Under the pieces are notes generated by a model. It searched no databases, was not told the DNA's origin, and saw only the letters and a list, made by a program, of their open reading frames with translations. From NCBI GenBank assembly GCA_011317545.1, contig WUJK01000002.1, positions 1,116,001 to 1,180,000 on the forward strand: a stretch of 64,000 nucleotides of DNA, written 5' to 3'. Below, piece after piece: positions 43,739 through 55,456 of this stretch. Position 1 is the first letter of the stretch. Every line of letters starts with the position of its first letter. A program made the position numbers and the translations under genes. This stretch comes from Coniella vitis. Its lineage: Eukaryota; Ascomycota; Sordariomycetes; Diaporthales; Schizoparmaceae.

Positions 43739-45472
43739 ATGTCGGGCCACCAGAATCCCCCGCCAAAGCGACCGAGGCTGTCTCTGCAGATCAAGGCCAT
43801 CTCGAGCGGACCCAACCTGCAAGCCTCGCGAACCATTGCCGCTGTCGTCAACCCCACCTCGCCGACTTCCTTCAACACTCTATCGAATGTCTATGCAACG
43901 GCCATTGACCGTTCGACGCCAGTGACGGCCATCAACACAAAGCAGCCGCTCAAATTGCACACGCAGAATCTCACGCGCTTTCCTAATGGCGGCCTGTCGT
44001 CCTTTGTTACGGGGCCAGACACCCCCCTAACAGCGCAACCGATATCTCCCGCTGCTGCCACGCTGCAAGACGTGTGTTTTCCCAGTGCAATGACGGCGAC
44101 GCCTCCAATGTCCGCCGGTCCCGTGGATGCTATCCAACACAAGGCGTTCACGTTTCAAGCTGCCGATGTATCAGCACCGGTAGCAGTGGCGGATGCTACT
44201 TCCTCCGTCACCATATCAACACCTCCTCCCGCCATTACAGAAGAAGCCTGTGCCGCCAGTCTTCGGACGCAAGCACGCCGAAATACAGTTCCGCTCACAA
44301 TCTCCAAGCCAAACGCACATCTCCCCTACGTGCGCAACCGCTCTCTCCACTCTATCCTCCGCAACTCGCCCTTGCCCCCGCCCACAGCAAGAACACCAAT
44401 CTCGCCGCGCCGCGCATCCCAGCGCCTCGCTGAGCGCGCCGCCCGCCGCGTCTGCTACGAAAGCCCCATTGAGCACATCATTACCACAAATGAATACGTC
44501 ACCTCCCACATTGACCTGCTGCTCGCCTCTTCTTCTTCTTCTTCCTCCGCCGCCGAAGATGCCATGTCGCCCACGCTTTCTGAAAACACAAGCAGCACCG
44601 CCACCGAATCGCCCACCACGGCTAGTCAAGGATCGCCAGGGGACGAGCGGACGCGCGACGGCGGCATGACGCCCGGTCCGTTTGAGGAGATGCGTCGGCG
44701 GATGGCAGGTCTGGGAGCGCGGACACCAACATCACCAGTTGCTACTGCGCGCAGTCCCACGGGCGTGCGGAAGAAGAAGAATAGGAGGGAGAAAGCCAGA
44801 AGGTGGGTGTGGACAATTGGCAATGAGGAGGAAGGCCCGGAGGATGAGGTGGGTGGTGCGATTGCTGCGTGGAGAGCGGCGGGCGGAAGGGCCCAGAGTG
44901 AGCCGCGCAGTGCCGTCGCCAGTGCAGTGGTCCCCTCTGTCTCTACCACTACAGCTGGTCGGGGTGCTGTAGGGCGTGCAGCGCCAATACCACCGCGTCT
45001 GGTGACAAGTCTGGCGACTCCTGTGGTGGTACACTCGCCAATGGACATTGCCACGCCGAGCATAGAGACATTGTATGACGACACAGAAACGGGCGTCGTG
45101 GCTCTTGAAGCAGATGGCCAAACGGATGGCGAGATGGCCGATGTGACCATGTCCGACTCGGAGGTGCAAAGTTCATCAGCCATGGTCGAGGTTGATGCGC
45201 GGCGAGCGATTAGTCTGACGCCCAGCGAGATGGAGTTTGAAGTCCTCACACCGGTTGGAATACCAGGGCTTATGATTCCTGAAGATGGACGACAACACCA
45301 TTATGGATTTGGTAATGGCAACAGCGGCAATGAGCGTCGTCTTGGGTCGGATGTGGCCAAGTTACACATCATGCATGGGATTCGGGCTGATTCTGAGGGT
45401 GCATTTACGCCCGTGACGAGAACGAGGCAGGACACGCCTGTTCCTGCTGCCATGGCTGTAACAACGGAATGA
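43739..45472 (+). CDS. Uncharacterised fungal protein, 577 residues
   Basis: I do not recognise a named family. From MSGHQNPPPKRPRLSLQIK the chain is Ser/Thr/Pro-rich with islands that look conserved: SFVTGPDTPLTA (about residue 98), HLPYVRNRSLHSILRNSPLP, ASQRLAERAARRVCYESP and IEHIITTNEYVTSHIDLLL. After a poly-Ser run comes a basic stretch (GVRKKKNRREKARRW) next to WVWTIGNEEEG, which could be a nuclear localisation signal. The C-terminal part is acidic and ends near AMAVTTE. No membrane segment and no signal peptide. The frame is open upstream to 43241, but that part crosses the triplet repeats, so the ATG at 43739 is preferred. A nuclear or regulatory role is only a guess. Confidence 0.75.
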   Translation: MSGHQNPPPKRPRLSLQIKAISSGPNLQASRTIAAVVNPTSPTSFNTLSNVYATAIDRSTPVTAINTKQPLKLHTQNLTRFPNGGLSSFVTGPDTPLTAQPISPAAATLQDVCFPSAMTATPPMSAGPVDAIQHKAFTFQAADVSAPVAVADATSSVTISTPPPAITEEACAASLRTQARRNTVPLTISKPNAHLPYVRNRSLHSILRNSPLPPPTARTPISPRRASQRLAERAARRVCYESPIEHIITTNEYVTSHIDLLLASSSSSSSAAEDAMSPTLSENTSSTATESPTTASQGSPGDERTRDGGMTPGPFEEMRRRMAGLGARTPTSPVATARSPTGVRKKKNRREKARRWVWTIGNEEEGPEDEVGGAIAAWRAAGGRAQSEPRSAVASAVVPSVSTTTAGRGAVGRAAPIPPRLVTSLATPVVVHSPMDIATPSIETLYDDTETGVVALEADGQTDGEMADVTMSDSEVQSSSAMVEVDARRAISLTPSEMEFEVLTPVGIPGLMIPEDGRQHHYGFGNGNSGNERRLGSDVAKLHIMHGIRADSEGAFTPVTRTRQDTPVPAAMAVTTE

Positions 45473-47525
45473 ATAAAAGAATGCAATGCGGAAATGAAAA
45501 GTCTAATAGTGGCTATGGCATCTACCTCGTGCAACTTAAGGGATTTATTTTGGGTTCGATTTATTGGGTTATATCTCCCTCTTTGGTCTTCTGGGTTTTT
45601 CATGGGTTTTTTGTTTGTTTGTTTTTTTTCTGTTTCTGCAAAGCATTAGTGGGCGAGCGAGCATTGTTGGGCGAGCAAATAAGGATTATATGGTTGTTTT
45701 CCTCAAGGACGAGATGCTCTTGTTCTCATCTTTCTGCGAATGGGTTATGGATAAAGGCATGAATCTCGGTGCTTTGGGGACTACAAGAGAATGTGACAGA
45801 GTCCAACACATAAGCTGAGCCATAATAATGCTTTAGGCAATGATAATAACGATTTTCATGTTTCGGGGCAAAGCGTCCAAGATATCGCTAATGAAAATGA
45901 CCTCCGTCTTCACCTTAAGTCGTTGAGTTGTCGCTTAACGAATCATAAAAAGTCCTAACTGCTGCGTTGCAGAGGCAATGAAGGCAACTTACAGCATTAC
46001 AGACCTATAAGTCAGTAAGAAATCCACAGAATTCATTACTTTGATCTAGGAGAGTCTTGCCAAGAAGTCGTTATGGCCAAGTTGATGGGTTGGGTGGTCA
46101 CGCCCGTATAGGCCTGGGCATCTATCTGGTGCTGGGCCAATCATCTTACACGGATTGCTCTGGATGCCTTTTGGTTCGGGCCGCTATTGGTAATAGTCTA
46201 TTGGGTATCCATCCGCCCACTCCTTCTTCTGCATAGTGTTTAGACTTGGGGGGTTTTGCACACAGAGTAGTAAAGGAGGCTGAATCGATTCGTTTCTTTG
46301 TTACACTGGAAATATCTATACATGTTTAAGAGTTGTATGGCAGGTTGTTGGATAAGATACACAATTGCATCCCACCCTGTTGGTGTGGTCGTCTTTGATA
46401 CCTGCATAGAAAGAAAAGCTCACACTATGGAATTTCTATTAAAGACTGTTATCGCCTTGGTACTCGGATACTGTAAAGAGTCTCCTTTTTGAGGCGGCCT
46501 ACTTTTGCTCCATAAGACCCCCTGGGTAAGTGAACCGCAGAGCAGCACGCTGGTCTCAAATCTGGTGGTGGTAACTTCTGTGATGATGGCGATCTTTACA
46601 TAATGGAGGTCTACGAATAACACTATGAACATGACCAGGAGTGGATAGAGTACTTGGATTGGATGGCCTGTGTAGCGAAGGCAACGACAGTTGCTTTAGC
46701 TCCAAACATAATAATACATGTAGGGAGTACATACACGAAGAACCGGTGCTATACCATTTATCTGTATTATATCGATCTGCAGGTCGAACTCCCTGGAAGT
46801 TTTGGGCCTGGAGCGGCATAATAACGTTGGATTAGCTTTTTGTGGTCTTCAAATGGAAGAGGTGATTCGCCTTCCGCATAGACGTTACAGCGAAGCTTGC
46901 AAGTAACCGAAGCTGTTACCTCTTCCTGTCCAACGCAAAACTCGTATTAGACCAAAAAAACACGGGGAAAACCAACGATTTGCGCAAACAAAGATTTGAT
47001 TATATTTATGCCACAAGAAGGTGTTGAAGGCGAACACGTTGCTTGTCTTGACTTTAACGCCAGATACCTAGTACGTAGTAACAGTGAGAATGAACCAACA
47101 CCACAATCTGTTCAATAAGTATCAGTCACCAATTACCAGTTACAGTTAGCACTAGATAGCCGAGACTGAATCCAAACGACAAAAGTGCAAACCAGTGCGA
47201 GCCCGAGAAAACCGAGATAATCTGTCTCATTTGTGACATCGGAAAGCTACATAAATAATGGGGTAGTCGGCGTTAAGCTTAAGTAGCAGTGTACACAATT
47301 CTAGCCCAATTGCGCCCGGGCAATTATCACCGACGTCGCACCTTCCCTTCGAGATGTCCGCCCCCCGCATCGAGCGATCATTGCATCTTCGACCTAATGT
47401 AGCAGAGTAGGTCTTCAATTACCGTCCTTGTTTCGAAGCCACACCGTTCTGACACTTTCTAATCTAAAAGATCAACCGCCCCCTCCCCCCCCCCCAAAAG
47501 AAACGAAGAGGATAGAACAAGAAAA
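45473..47525. other. 2-kb intergenic region
   Basis: Somewhat AT-rich, with a T tract near 45629 just after the upstream gene and variants of the ACCTAGTACGTAGTA type near 47066. No gene, RNA or mobile element recognised. Confidence 0.5.
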
Positions 47526-48737
47526 ATGGCAGCAATCTTCAAAGCAGGTCACACAGCTGTCATCACAGGCGGCGCCTCAGGCATCGGCCTTTCGCTCGCC
47601 AAAAAGTGCTTTGGCCACGGCATGAAGGTACTGGTTGCCGACTGGGACGATGAGACGCTTGGTGCCGTCAACACGAATGTAGGCGGCGACATTGGCACCA
47701 TCAAAGTCGACGTGAGCAAGACGGATGACTGGGCGAAGCTCAAGACAAGAGTCGACGAGGACTTTAGCGGTGAGGATGTCATATCATATATTCTGTTCCG
47801 GGTTCTCAATGATCCACGAAGCTATAAGGTCGATGAGTTGTACAGAGTGCTAACTCATGTGCGACAGGTCAAATCAACCTGCTTGCTCTCAATGCCGGTA
47901 TCGGAACGTCGTCTTCGTGGGATGATGCGCAGTCGTTCCAGCGTATCATGGATGTTAATTTCTTTGGAGTGGTCCATGGAATCAGCACATTGTCAGTCAG
48001 ATCCTTCAACCACCAATCAAGCATTCGAGTTGTCGTTCATGAAGACAAGAGGTCACGACCACGCCCCTATCAAATTCGGCAATCCATCATCTCTGCTCCA
48101 TCACAACAACACAACCAAATGTACCTCGAAAAGCCGTCCTAAATGTCCACTAACAGAATCACAGCCTCCCCACCGTCAAATCCACCGCAAGCTCCTCCCC
48201 AGCATCCATAATCATTACAGGCTCCAAGCAGGGCATCACCAACCCCCCAGGGAACCCGGCCTATAACGCGAGCAAAGCCGCCGTAAAATCTATCGCCGAG
48301 CACCTGAGCTACGACTTACGCAATGAAAATCGTCTTTCGGTGCACTTGCTCGTCCCAGGCTGGACATTCACGGGCCTCAGCGGTAACAGGCCTGGTGCGG
48401 GCAAGCAAAAGCCAGACGGCGCCTGGTGGCCTGACCAGGTGGTCGAGTACCTTGAGAAGAAGATGCAGGAGGGCCAGTTCTGGGTTCTGTGTCCAGATGA
48501 CCAGGTTACAGAGGACTTAGTACGTATATCGAACACATGCCTCACCTTTAAGCTTGTTCTCCATGAGCTTTGCTATCAGAAGCTATTTCTGCGTCTCGTG
48601 ACTGCTGATAGCTTGAACAGGACCACAAGAGAATGCTCTGGGGCGCATCGGATGCTGTTGAAGGCCGTCCACCACTGACGAGATGGCGGGACGAATGGAA
48701 GGGAAAGCATCAGGAGTGGGTGGACAAGCAAAAATAA
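47526..48737 (+). CDS. Short-chain dehydrogenase/reductase
   Basis: A classical SDR with NAD(P)-binding Rossmann fold. Exons 47526-47769, 47868-47991, 48165-48519 and 48621-48737 join in frame to 279 residues. The cofactor motif TGGASGIG is at 14-21, LNAG at 89-92, and the catalytic set is S143 (IITGSKQG), Y156 and K160 (AYNASKAAVK). An Asp in LVADWDD after the second strand suggests NAD preference. The C-terminal part has PGWTFTGLSG and a Trp-rich end (WRDEWKGKHQEWVDKQK). The substrate is not readable. Convergent with hym1. Confidence 0.92.
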
Positions 48738-48967
48738 TTTAGGACGCCATAGACATGGCAAGCCGTGATTTTCTTTTGCTCCGGAACAGACTTTACTTCC
48801 TAGAAAGCGACTCTAGTACACCACGAACCCGCTCCCAGGAGTTTAGCAACATTCCGAATTCATGATGAGCTGCCAATCGGTCAACTAGCTGAAATACAAA
48901 AACAGATCATCGTGCCTGCACAAAGTGTTTTAGTGCCTCTGGGGGAGTGTAGTCATCATCCGTCGTT

Positions 48968-48998
<31 letters not shown>

Positions 48999-49312
48999 AG
49001 GCCCCTTTGCCTGAACGCCAATTGCATGCGCATTGCTATGATTGTTCTGATTCTTTGAGGCATGGACGAATGAAAATCGAAAATGCCCATGTTGTTGTAA
49101 TAAAGATATAGTAAGTTTCTGCTTGAACACTGAGATCCAAAGCTGCGGCATATCCCTGAACGCCGTATTGTCTTTTTGGTGGACGCGGAGTCCATTAAGA
49201 GGGAGCTGGCAATGTCTTGTGGTTGCTAAAAGAAACCTTGGACCGGTAATAGTGAGAAGTGGGTTATATGACGTCGCCGTGTCCTCTGTGCATCGTGTGC
49301 TGGCCCTCAAAC
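48738..49312. other. Convergent 3' region with poly(A) tract
   Basis: 575 bp between facing stop codons. An interrupted A run lies at about 48967-48998. No gene. Confidence 0.6.
48967..48998 (+). repeat. Poly(A) tract, interrupted by one G
   Basis: About 18 A, a G, then about 12 A. It lies between the 3' ends of the SDR gene and hym1. Confidence 0.9.
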
Positions 49313-50672
49313 CTATCGCTGGGGCGGCACAGGTGCTGGAGGCATGTTTCGTATCTGCTTGATGAGAAATTCCTTCTCGTCGATAAATTGCTCGTCATCT
49401 GTGCGGTCCTCGAGAAAGTGCGATAGGAATGTGAGAAGTTTCTCACGATTCATCAATAATATCTTTTGCACGGGCACAGACTTGTGGGGGTTGGCCACAA
49501 AGACCTTGAACACGTGAAAGCCTTCGTACTGGACCATCTTGCGATCGTCTCGAAGCAAGTTCATGCAGATCTTGAGATGTTCGCCGCTGTCGACATAAGC
49601 CGTCATGATGTTATAGTTGGATCTGTCGAGGAGCAGCTCCCCCAGCAGTTTGATTGATTGACGCTTGGTAACGTAGCTATTTGACTGTACAAGTACGTGG
49701 TTGTACCTGTCAAAGAACATGTCAAAATTGACAGCCAGATACCGGGGTATGATTTCCTTGTGTTTGGTCAACAGCTCCTGCAATTGACTGTCAGCATATG
49801 GTACAATACGCGAGTGGCAAACGCTGTTGCTGCAGGTTTACGTACCCTGAATGTAGTAAAGGCATCCGCAGCCACCTCGAAAGAGCTCTTGTCGATCCAA
49901 TCAAAGAAGCGCCAGAAGACACCATTGCCAGACTGTGGCCTGTCCTGGTCAATGCTGCTAATGCCTTTTGAGCTCGAACCTTGTTCCTCGCCATCATCGT
50001 ACAGAATCATGGCTGCTGCCGCCTCGTTCTTCAGGATTTCGCGGAGGACGGAACCAGCCGGAGTGGCGCTCTCCTTGTGGTCGTACGCTTTGCATAGCTC
50101 GATCAGGACTTGTGGTCGATTGTTGACGACCCAGCTAAGGGCCACAGGGTCGGACTTGGGGGAGGCGGTGGCCGGACGGAATCGGAAGACCGCGCTGAGT
50201 ATGACTTGGGTATCTTTGCGTGCTTCAAACGGCAGTCGCCACAGATTGACTGCGAGATAGTACAACAGGTCCTCCTCGATGATCCCGGTCACTAGCTGAA
50301 AGACTTGCTCAGGGCTTGCTTCGGTTTCTGTGATACACTCATTAGACTGTCAGAGCGTTGGCTAGATTGATCGGACAATTGCGAATGGTGCAATGGCTTG
50401 ACGTACCATGTGTGCCCTGCAATATCTGCTTCATTTGGGCCAGAGTCTTGGAAAGCTCTTCTGCCTTTGGAATGAAACAGTCAGCACAGAACAGATCCAG
50501 AGGTTGTCAGGGCCGTGTGGTATGTGGTAGCTAGAGGAGCGCCACGGGATCGGTTCGTTCGTACCTTGACAGGTCCAGCAGGCCCATCCAGCTTCGTGAT
50601 GGACTCGCGAGCTTGCTTCGGCAGATCAACGGTGCTCGGCCGCGCCCGATTCCTTCCAAACAAGAAAGACAT
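49313..50672 (-). CDS. hym1: Hym1 / MO25-like scaffold of the NDR (RAM/MOR) kinase pathway
   Basis: An armadillo-like scaffold that activates GCK/NDR kinases; HymA in Aspergillus and Hym1 in yeast are needed for polarity, septation and spore development. Exons 50565-50672, 50407-50464, 49846-50327 and 49313-49777 (introns 100, 79 and 68 nt) give 370 residues. Diagnostic text: MSFLFGRNRARPSTVD, AEELSKTLAQMKQILQG, FRELLTKHKEIIPRYLAVNF, FFDRYNHVLVQSNSYVTKRQ, SIKLLGELLLDRSNYNIM, and FHVFKVFVANPHK. The C-terminus DEQFIDEKEFLIKQI matches the family. The acidic loop EEQGSSSKGISS in the middle is a fungal insertion. Divergent from ils1. Confidence 0.95.
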
Positions 50673-51411
50673 GATGCCACGTCAGAGCGTCGTGATGAGG
50701 GTGCGATGGTGAGTCGGAAAAGGTGCAAACGACAGCCCAGCACAGCGGAGCCCAAACCCGGGGGAGGGGGCTTCAAGAGGCTTCCAGCGTCGGGAATCGA
50801 AGCACAGCTGATGGTAGCACCGAAGATGAGGCTAGAGCGAGTCTGTAGTGTTTGCTGACGCGAGAGTCGTTAGGCTGAGGGGAGAGGAGGGCCATGGTCT
50901 TTTTGGACGCCTTTTCGGGGGGGGGGGGTTGGTCGGATCGATGTTGGATCACCAGCAAGACCACTGCCCAGCCAAAGTGTTAGTAAACAATGGGGCTTGC
51001 CCCCTGTTGCTGCCCACTGCGCTGTAATGCACGCCGCCCTGCCTGGCAGACCCCTGGCCCCGGCCCGTCCGCCCCATTTGCAGGCAGTGGCTGCTGTGAC
51101 TGGCTCACTACTTACCCCGCGGTATCTTGCGACTGCCCCTCCAAACCTTTTTCCCGTGTTGCTGCAAGAGTCACATCCCGGTGAGTCAAGAAAACAGCGA
51201 CGGAAAGGAGCCGCCAGCCAAGCCAAAACAGTTGCTACCCCCGCAAACACAACCGCCCTACGGGACTGTTTTGTCGACTGACTCTCGATATCTTCTGTAT
51301 TCTGCTGGGCCCAATTGATCTGGTTTGGCTCTGCTTTGAGAGGGTCCGCTGAGGAATAAGAAGAAGCGAAACTCGATTCGCCAAGGATCCTCGACCGATT
51401 GCATACTCACC
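50673..51411. promoter_or_regulatory. Divergent promoter region, hym1 / ils1
   Basis: 739 bp between divergent starts, with a ten-G run near 50920. Open frames of up to 126 codons here lack family features. No clear TATA box. Confidence 0.5.
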
Positions 51412-54400
51412 ATGGCCTCCATAAACTTCCCCAAGGCCGAGGAAGAGGTCATCCAGAGATGGCGCGAGATCAAGGCCTTTGAGACGCAGGTATGTCTCCA
51501 ATCAGCTGTGCCAACGTAGGAACAGACTAGGGCTAACTACAGGTGCATAGGTCAAACTGTCCGAGGGCCGCGAAAACTACACCTTCTACGATGGACCTCC
51601 CTTCGCAACAGGTCTTCCGTGCGTACTCCCAAAGGTCATATATCGCACTCGGTTCGAGCAAGATGTTTCTGACGCTTTAGTGTAGCCACTACGGCCATTT
51701 GCTCGCTTCTACCATCAAGGACATCATTCCAAGATATTGGTCCATGAAGGGTTACCACGTCGAGCGCCGTTTTGGATGGGACACGCACGGTCTGCCCATC
51801 GAGCACGAGATTGACAAGAAATTCAACATCAGTGGCAAGCAGGCTGTCATGCAGATGGGTATCGACAAGTACAATGACGAGTGCAGAGCCATTGTCATGA
51901 GATATGCAACAGAATGGCGGGCGACCATTGAGAGACTGGGTCGCTGGATTGACTTTGACAATGACTACAAGGTAAGGAAGTACTTGTAAGCTAATGTGCT
52001 GCATGCCCAAAGAGACTGACTCATAAGCCATACAGACCATGAACCTGTCCTTCATGGAGTCGGAATGGTGGGCCTTCAAGCAACTGTTCGACAAGGGCAA
52101 AGTGTACCAAGGTCACCGGGTCATGCCGTACAGTACGGTTTTGACGACCGCGCTGAGCAATTTCGAGGCCAACCAGAACTACCAGGATGTCACCGACCCT
52201 ACCGTGGTTGTGTCGTTTCCGCTGGTGGAAGACCCCAAGACCAAGCTGCTGGCCTGGACGACGACCCCTTGGACCTTGCCAACCAACCTGGGCTTGTGTG
52301 TGCATCCAGACTTTGAATACGTGAAAATTCTAGACGAGAAGTCGGGCGACCACTACATTCTTCTGGAGAAGCTCTTGACAACCTTGTACAAGGACCCTAA
52401 GAAGGCCAAGTACAAGGTGGTTGAAAAGATCAAGGGTAAGGATATGCTGGGCTGGAAGTACGAGCCGCTCTTTGACTATTACCGCGAAGAGTTCAAGGAG
52501 GTCGCTTTCAAGGTTCTGAATGACACTTATGTCACGGATGACAGCGGTACCGGTATTGTACACCAAGCTCCCGCCTTTGGTGAGGACGATTTCAACATTG
52601 CGACTGCAGCTGGCATTGTCACTGAGAGCCGCCCGCCCCCAGATTCTCTCGATGAGACTGGCCGATTTACTTCAAAGGTTAAGGATTACGAGGGCATGCA
52701 CGTCAAAGAGGCAGACAAGCACATCATCAAAGCTCTCAAGGCCAAGGGCAGACTGGTTATCGAATCGCAACTGAGGCACAGTTACCCAATGTGCCCTCGT
52801 TCCGACACGCCTCTGATCTACCGCGCTGTTCCCTCTTGGTTTATCCGGATCCCCGAGATTGTCCCCAGGATGCTTGAGAATATCGAGTCAAGCCACTGGG
52901 TCCCAGCCTTCGTAAAGGAGCGCCGATTTGCCAACTGGATCAGCAACGCCAGAGACTGGAACGTGTCCCGCAACCGATACTGGGGCACACCTCTTCCCAT
53001 CTGGACCAGCGACGACGGCGAGGAGCGCATCTGCGTTGGTAGTGTCGAGGAGCTGAAGAAACTCAGCGGCTACGAGGGAGAGCTCACTGACATTCACCGT
53101 GACAAGATTGACCACATCACCATCCCTAGCCAAAAGGGCAAGGGCCAGCTGAAGCGCGTCGAGGAGGTCTTTGACTGCTGGTTCGAATCAGGAAGCATGC
53201 CGTTTGCCAGTCAACATTATCCGTTCGAGAACCAAGACAAGTTTCACAAGTCCTTCCCAGGAAACTTCATCGCTGAGGGCCTGGATCAAACTCGAGGATG
53301 GTTCTACACTCTCGTCGTCATGGGGACTCACTTGTTTGACAAGATGCCTTTCCAGAACTGTGTGGTCAATGGTATCGTGCTGGCAGAGGATGGAAAGAAG
53401 ATGTCGAAGCGTCTCAAGAACTACCCTGACCCCACACTTGTCATGGATAAGTATGGTAGCGATGCCTTGCGTCTGTACCTCATCAACTCCCCTGTGGTCC
53501 GAGCTGAGCCTCTACGCTTCAAGGAGACTGGTGTCAGAGAAGTAGTGCAAAAGGTTCTCTTGCCCCTATGGAACAGCTACAACTTCTTCGCCGCCCAGGT
53601 TGCGTTGCTGAAGAAGGTTGAAGATGTCGACTACAAGTGGGACACATCGATGGAGGCTACCAACACCAACGTGATGGACAAGTGGATCCTCGCTTCGTGC
53701 CAAAGTTTGTTGGAATATGTTAACCAGGAAATGGATGGTAAGAAAACCGTGATTCTTCCACATATTCGAGAATTCGACGCTAAGCACTTACATCTCAGGT
53801 TACCGTTTGTACACCGTCACTCCGCGATTGCTGGGTCTCATTGACGATACCACCAACTGGTACATTCGATTCAACAGAAAGCGTCTCAAGGGCGAAAATG
53901 GTATCGACGACACTTTGCATGCTCTTAACACTCTGTTTGAGGTTCTTTACACGCTCTGCCGCGGCCTCGCTCCCTTTATGCCCTTCATTACCGACACCAT
54001 TTACCTGAAGCTCTTGCCTCACATCCCCGAACATTTGCGCGAGGAGGATCCCCGCAGTGTACACTTCCTCAAGTACCCTGAAGTCCGCAAGGAGCTCTAT
54101 AACCCCGAGATTGAGCGCAGAGTGGGTCGCATGAAGAATATCATTGATCTGGCACGGGTGTCGCGTGAGAGGAAGGCCATTGGTGTCAAGACGCCACTCA
54201 AGACCCTCGTTATCATCCATCCCGATACAGGCTACCTCGAAGATGTTCGCTCCCTCCAGTCCTATATTGAGGAGGAGCTCAATGTCCACGAGCTTGTCCT
54301 CACGTCTGATGAAGCAGCGTACAATGTCCAGTACAGCGTTACGGCTGACTGGCCTGTGCTGGGCAAAAAGCTCCGCAAGGATATGGGCAAGGTCAAGAAG

Positions 54401-54907
54401 GCCCTGCCGAATGTTACCAGTGACCAGGTTAAGGACTACGCTGCCACTGGCAAGCTCGTCGTTGATGGCATCGAGCTTGTGGAGGGTGACTTGGTAGTAC
54501 GCCGTGGCGTCAAGGAGGATGCCTCGACCGCGGACTCGGAGATCAACACTGACAATGAAGTCCTGACCATTCTGGACTGTAAAATTTACCCTGAGCTCAA
54601 GAGCGAGGGTCTAGCACGTGAGATCATCAACCGCGTGCAACGTCTGCGCAAGAAGGCTGGACTCGTGCCGACAGATGATGTCAAGATGGAGTACAAGGTG
54701 CTCTCAGACCCCGAGAGCCTTGGACTCGAGGATGTGTTTGTGACGCAGGCCTCGCAGCTGCAGAAGGCCCTACGGAGACCCATTGACAAGCACGATGTCA
54801 CCCAGCTGGACGGCGAGATACCCAATGGCCAGCAAGAGGGCGTCATTGTCGAGGAACTGCAGGAAGTTCAGGCTGCAACATTCCTGTTGCGCTTGCTGAA
54901 GCTTTAA
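51412..54907 (+). CDS. ils1: Isoleucyl-tRNA synthetase, cytosolic
   Basis: Class I synthetase charging tRNA-Ile. Exons 51412-51489, 51551-51618, 51686-51971, 52036-53737 and 53799-54907 give 1080 residues, the expected size. The start is MASINFPKAEEEVIQRW. The HIGH motif is HYGH at 50-53, and intron 2 interrupts the preceding Pro codon. The editing domain carries TTPWTLPTNLGLC and DDSGTGIVHQAPAFGEDD; the KMSKR motif is at 599-603. The anticodon-binding helices follow, with RFNRKRLKGENG and YTLCRGLAPFMPF. No targeting signal, so cytosolic. All catalytic motifs intact. The 3' end lies 262 bp from the convergent CX9C gene. Confidence 0.97.
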
Positions 54908-55002
54908 ATGGCAACAGAGAGTTAGGAGGCATCGTATTGTTATGTTATCACTTGGACTTGTCCAGTATTGATGGAGCAGAGCAATGCGTATAGAAACACA
55001 AA

Positions 55003-55027
55003 CGAAAAAAAAAAAAAAAAAAAAAAA
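55003..55027 (+). repeat. Poly(A) tract
   Basis: An A run of about 23 after CGA, between the 3' ends of ils1 and the CX9C gene. Confidence 0.9.
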
Positions 55028-55169
55028 GAGGAACAAGACGATAGCGCCAGGACTAAAAAGACGAGCTGTACATTTTAAGCTATCGCGATTTGAATGCTTT
55101 CTGTGACTGTGATATTAGCCCAAAATATGTTGCCGCCGGGAACGGCAAGAAGGCGATGAGAAACCGACG

Positions 55170-55456
55170 TCACCATACCAAGTAGCAGTTCTTGAGCTTC
55201 ATGAACTCGGCGGCGCACTTGTCCTTGTGCACGGAATTATAGTCTGCCACAATGCATTTGCCGTAGACTGCAGCCTGCAAGGGAGCTCAGAATTGTTGCA
55301 GCGCACAGTCAGCTGGGCTTGTCATTGTAGAGCACCATCGCTGTGATTATCAGCAGGAGTATATCATCATCATCAACTCACCTCGGCGGTGCATTTCGAA
55401 GCTGCCGTTGCGAACTTCTGGATAGGCCTTGTGCTCGGGACTGTAGGCGGAGACAT
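55170..55456 (-). CDS. Small twin CX9C protein, NDUFAF8-like
   Basis: Exons 55382-55456 and 55170-55274 (intron 107 nt, acceptor CCTTGCAG) give only 59 residues, too short and split to show as one open frame. Both cysteine pairs have nine residues between them: C22 to C32 (C-TAEAAVYGK-C) and C46 to C56 (C-AAEFMKLKN-C), in a helix-turn-helix as in Mia40 substrates of the intermembrane space. The start MSPPTVPSTRPIQKFATAAS and the sequence GKCIVADYNSVHKDKC resemble NDUFAF8, a partner of NDUFAF5 in complex I assembly. Identity to that protein is inferred; another small CX9C factor is possible. Divergent from sfi1. Confidence 0.83.
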
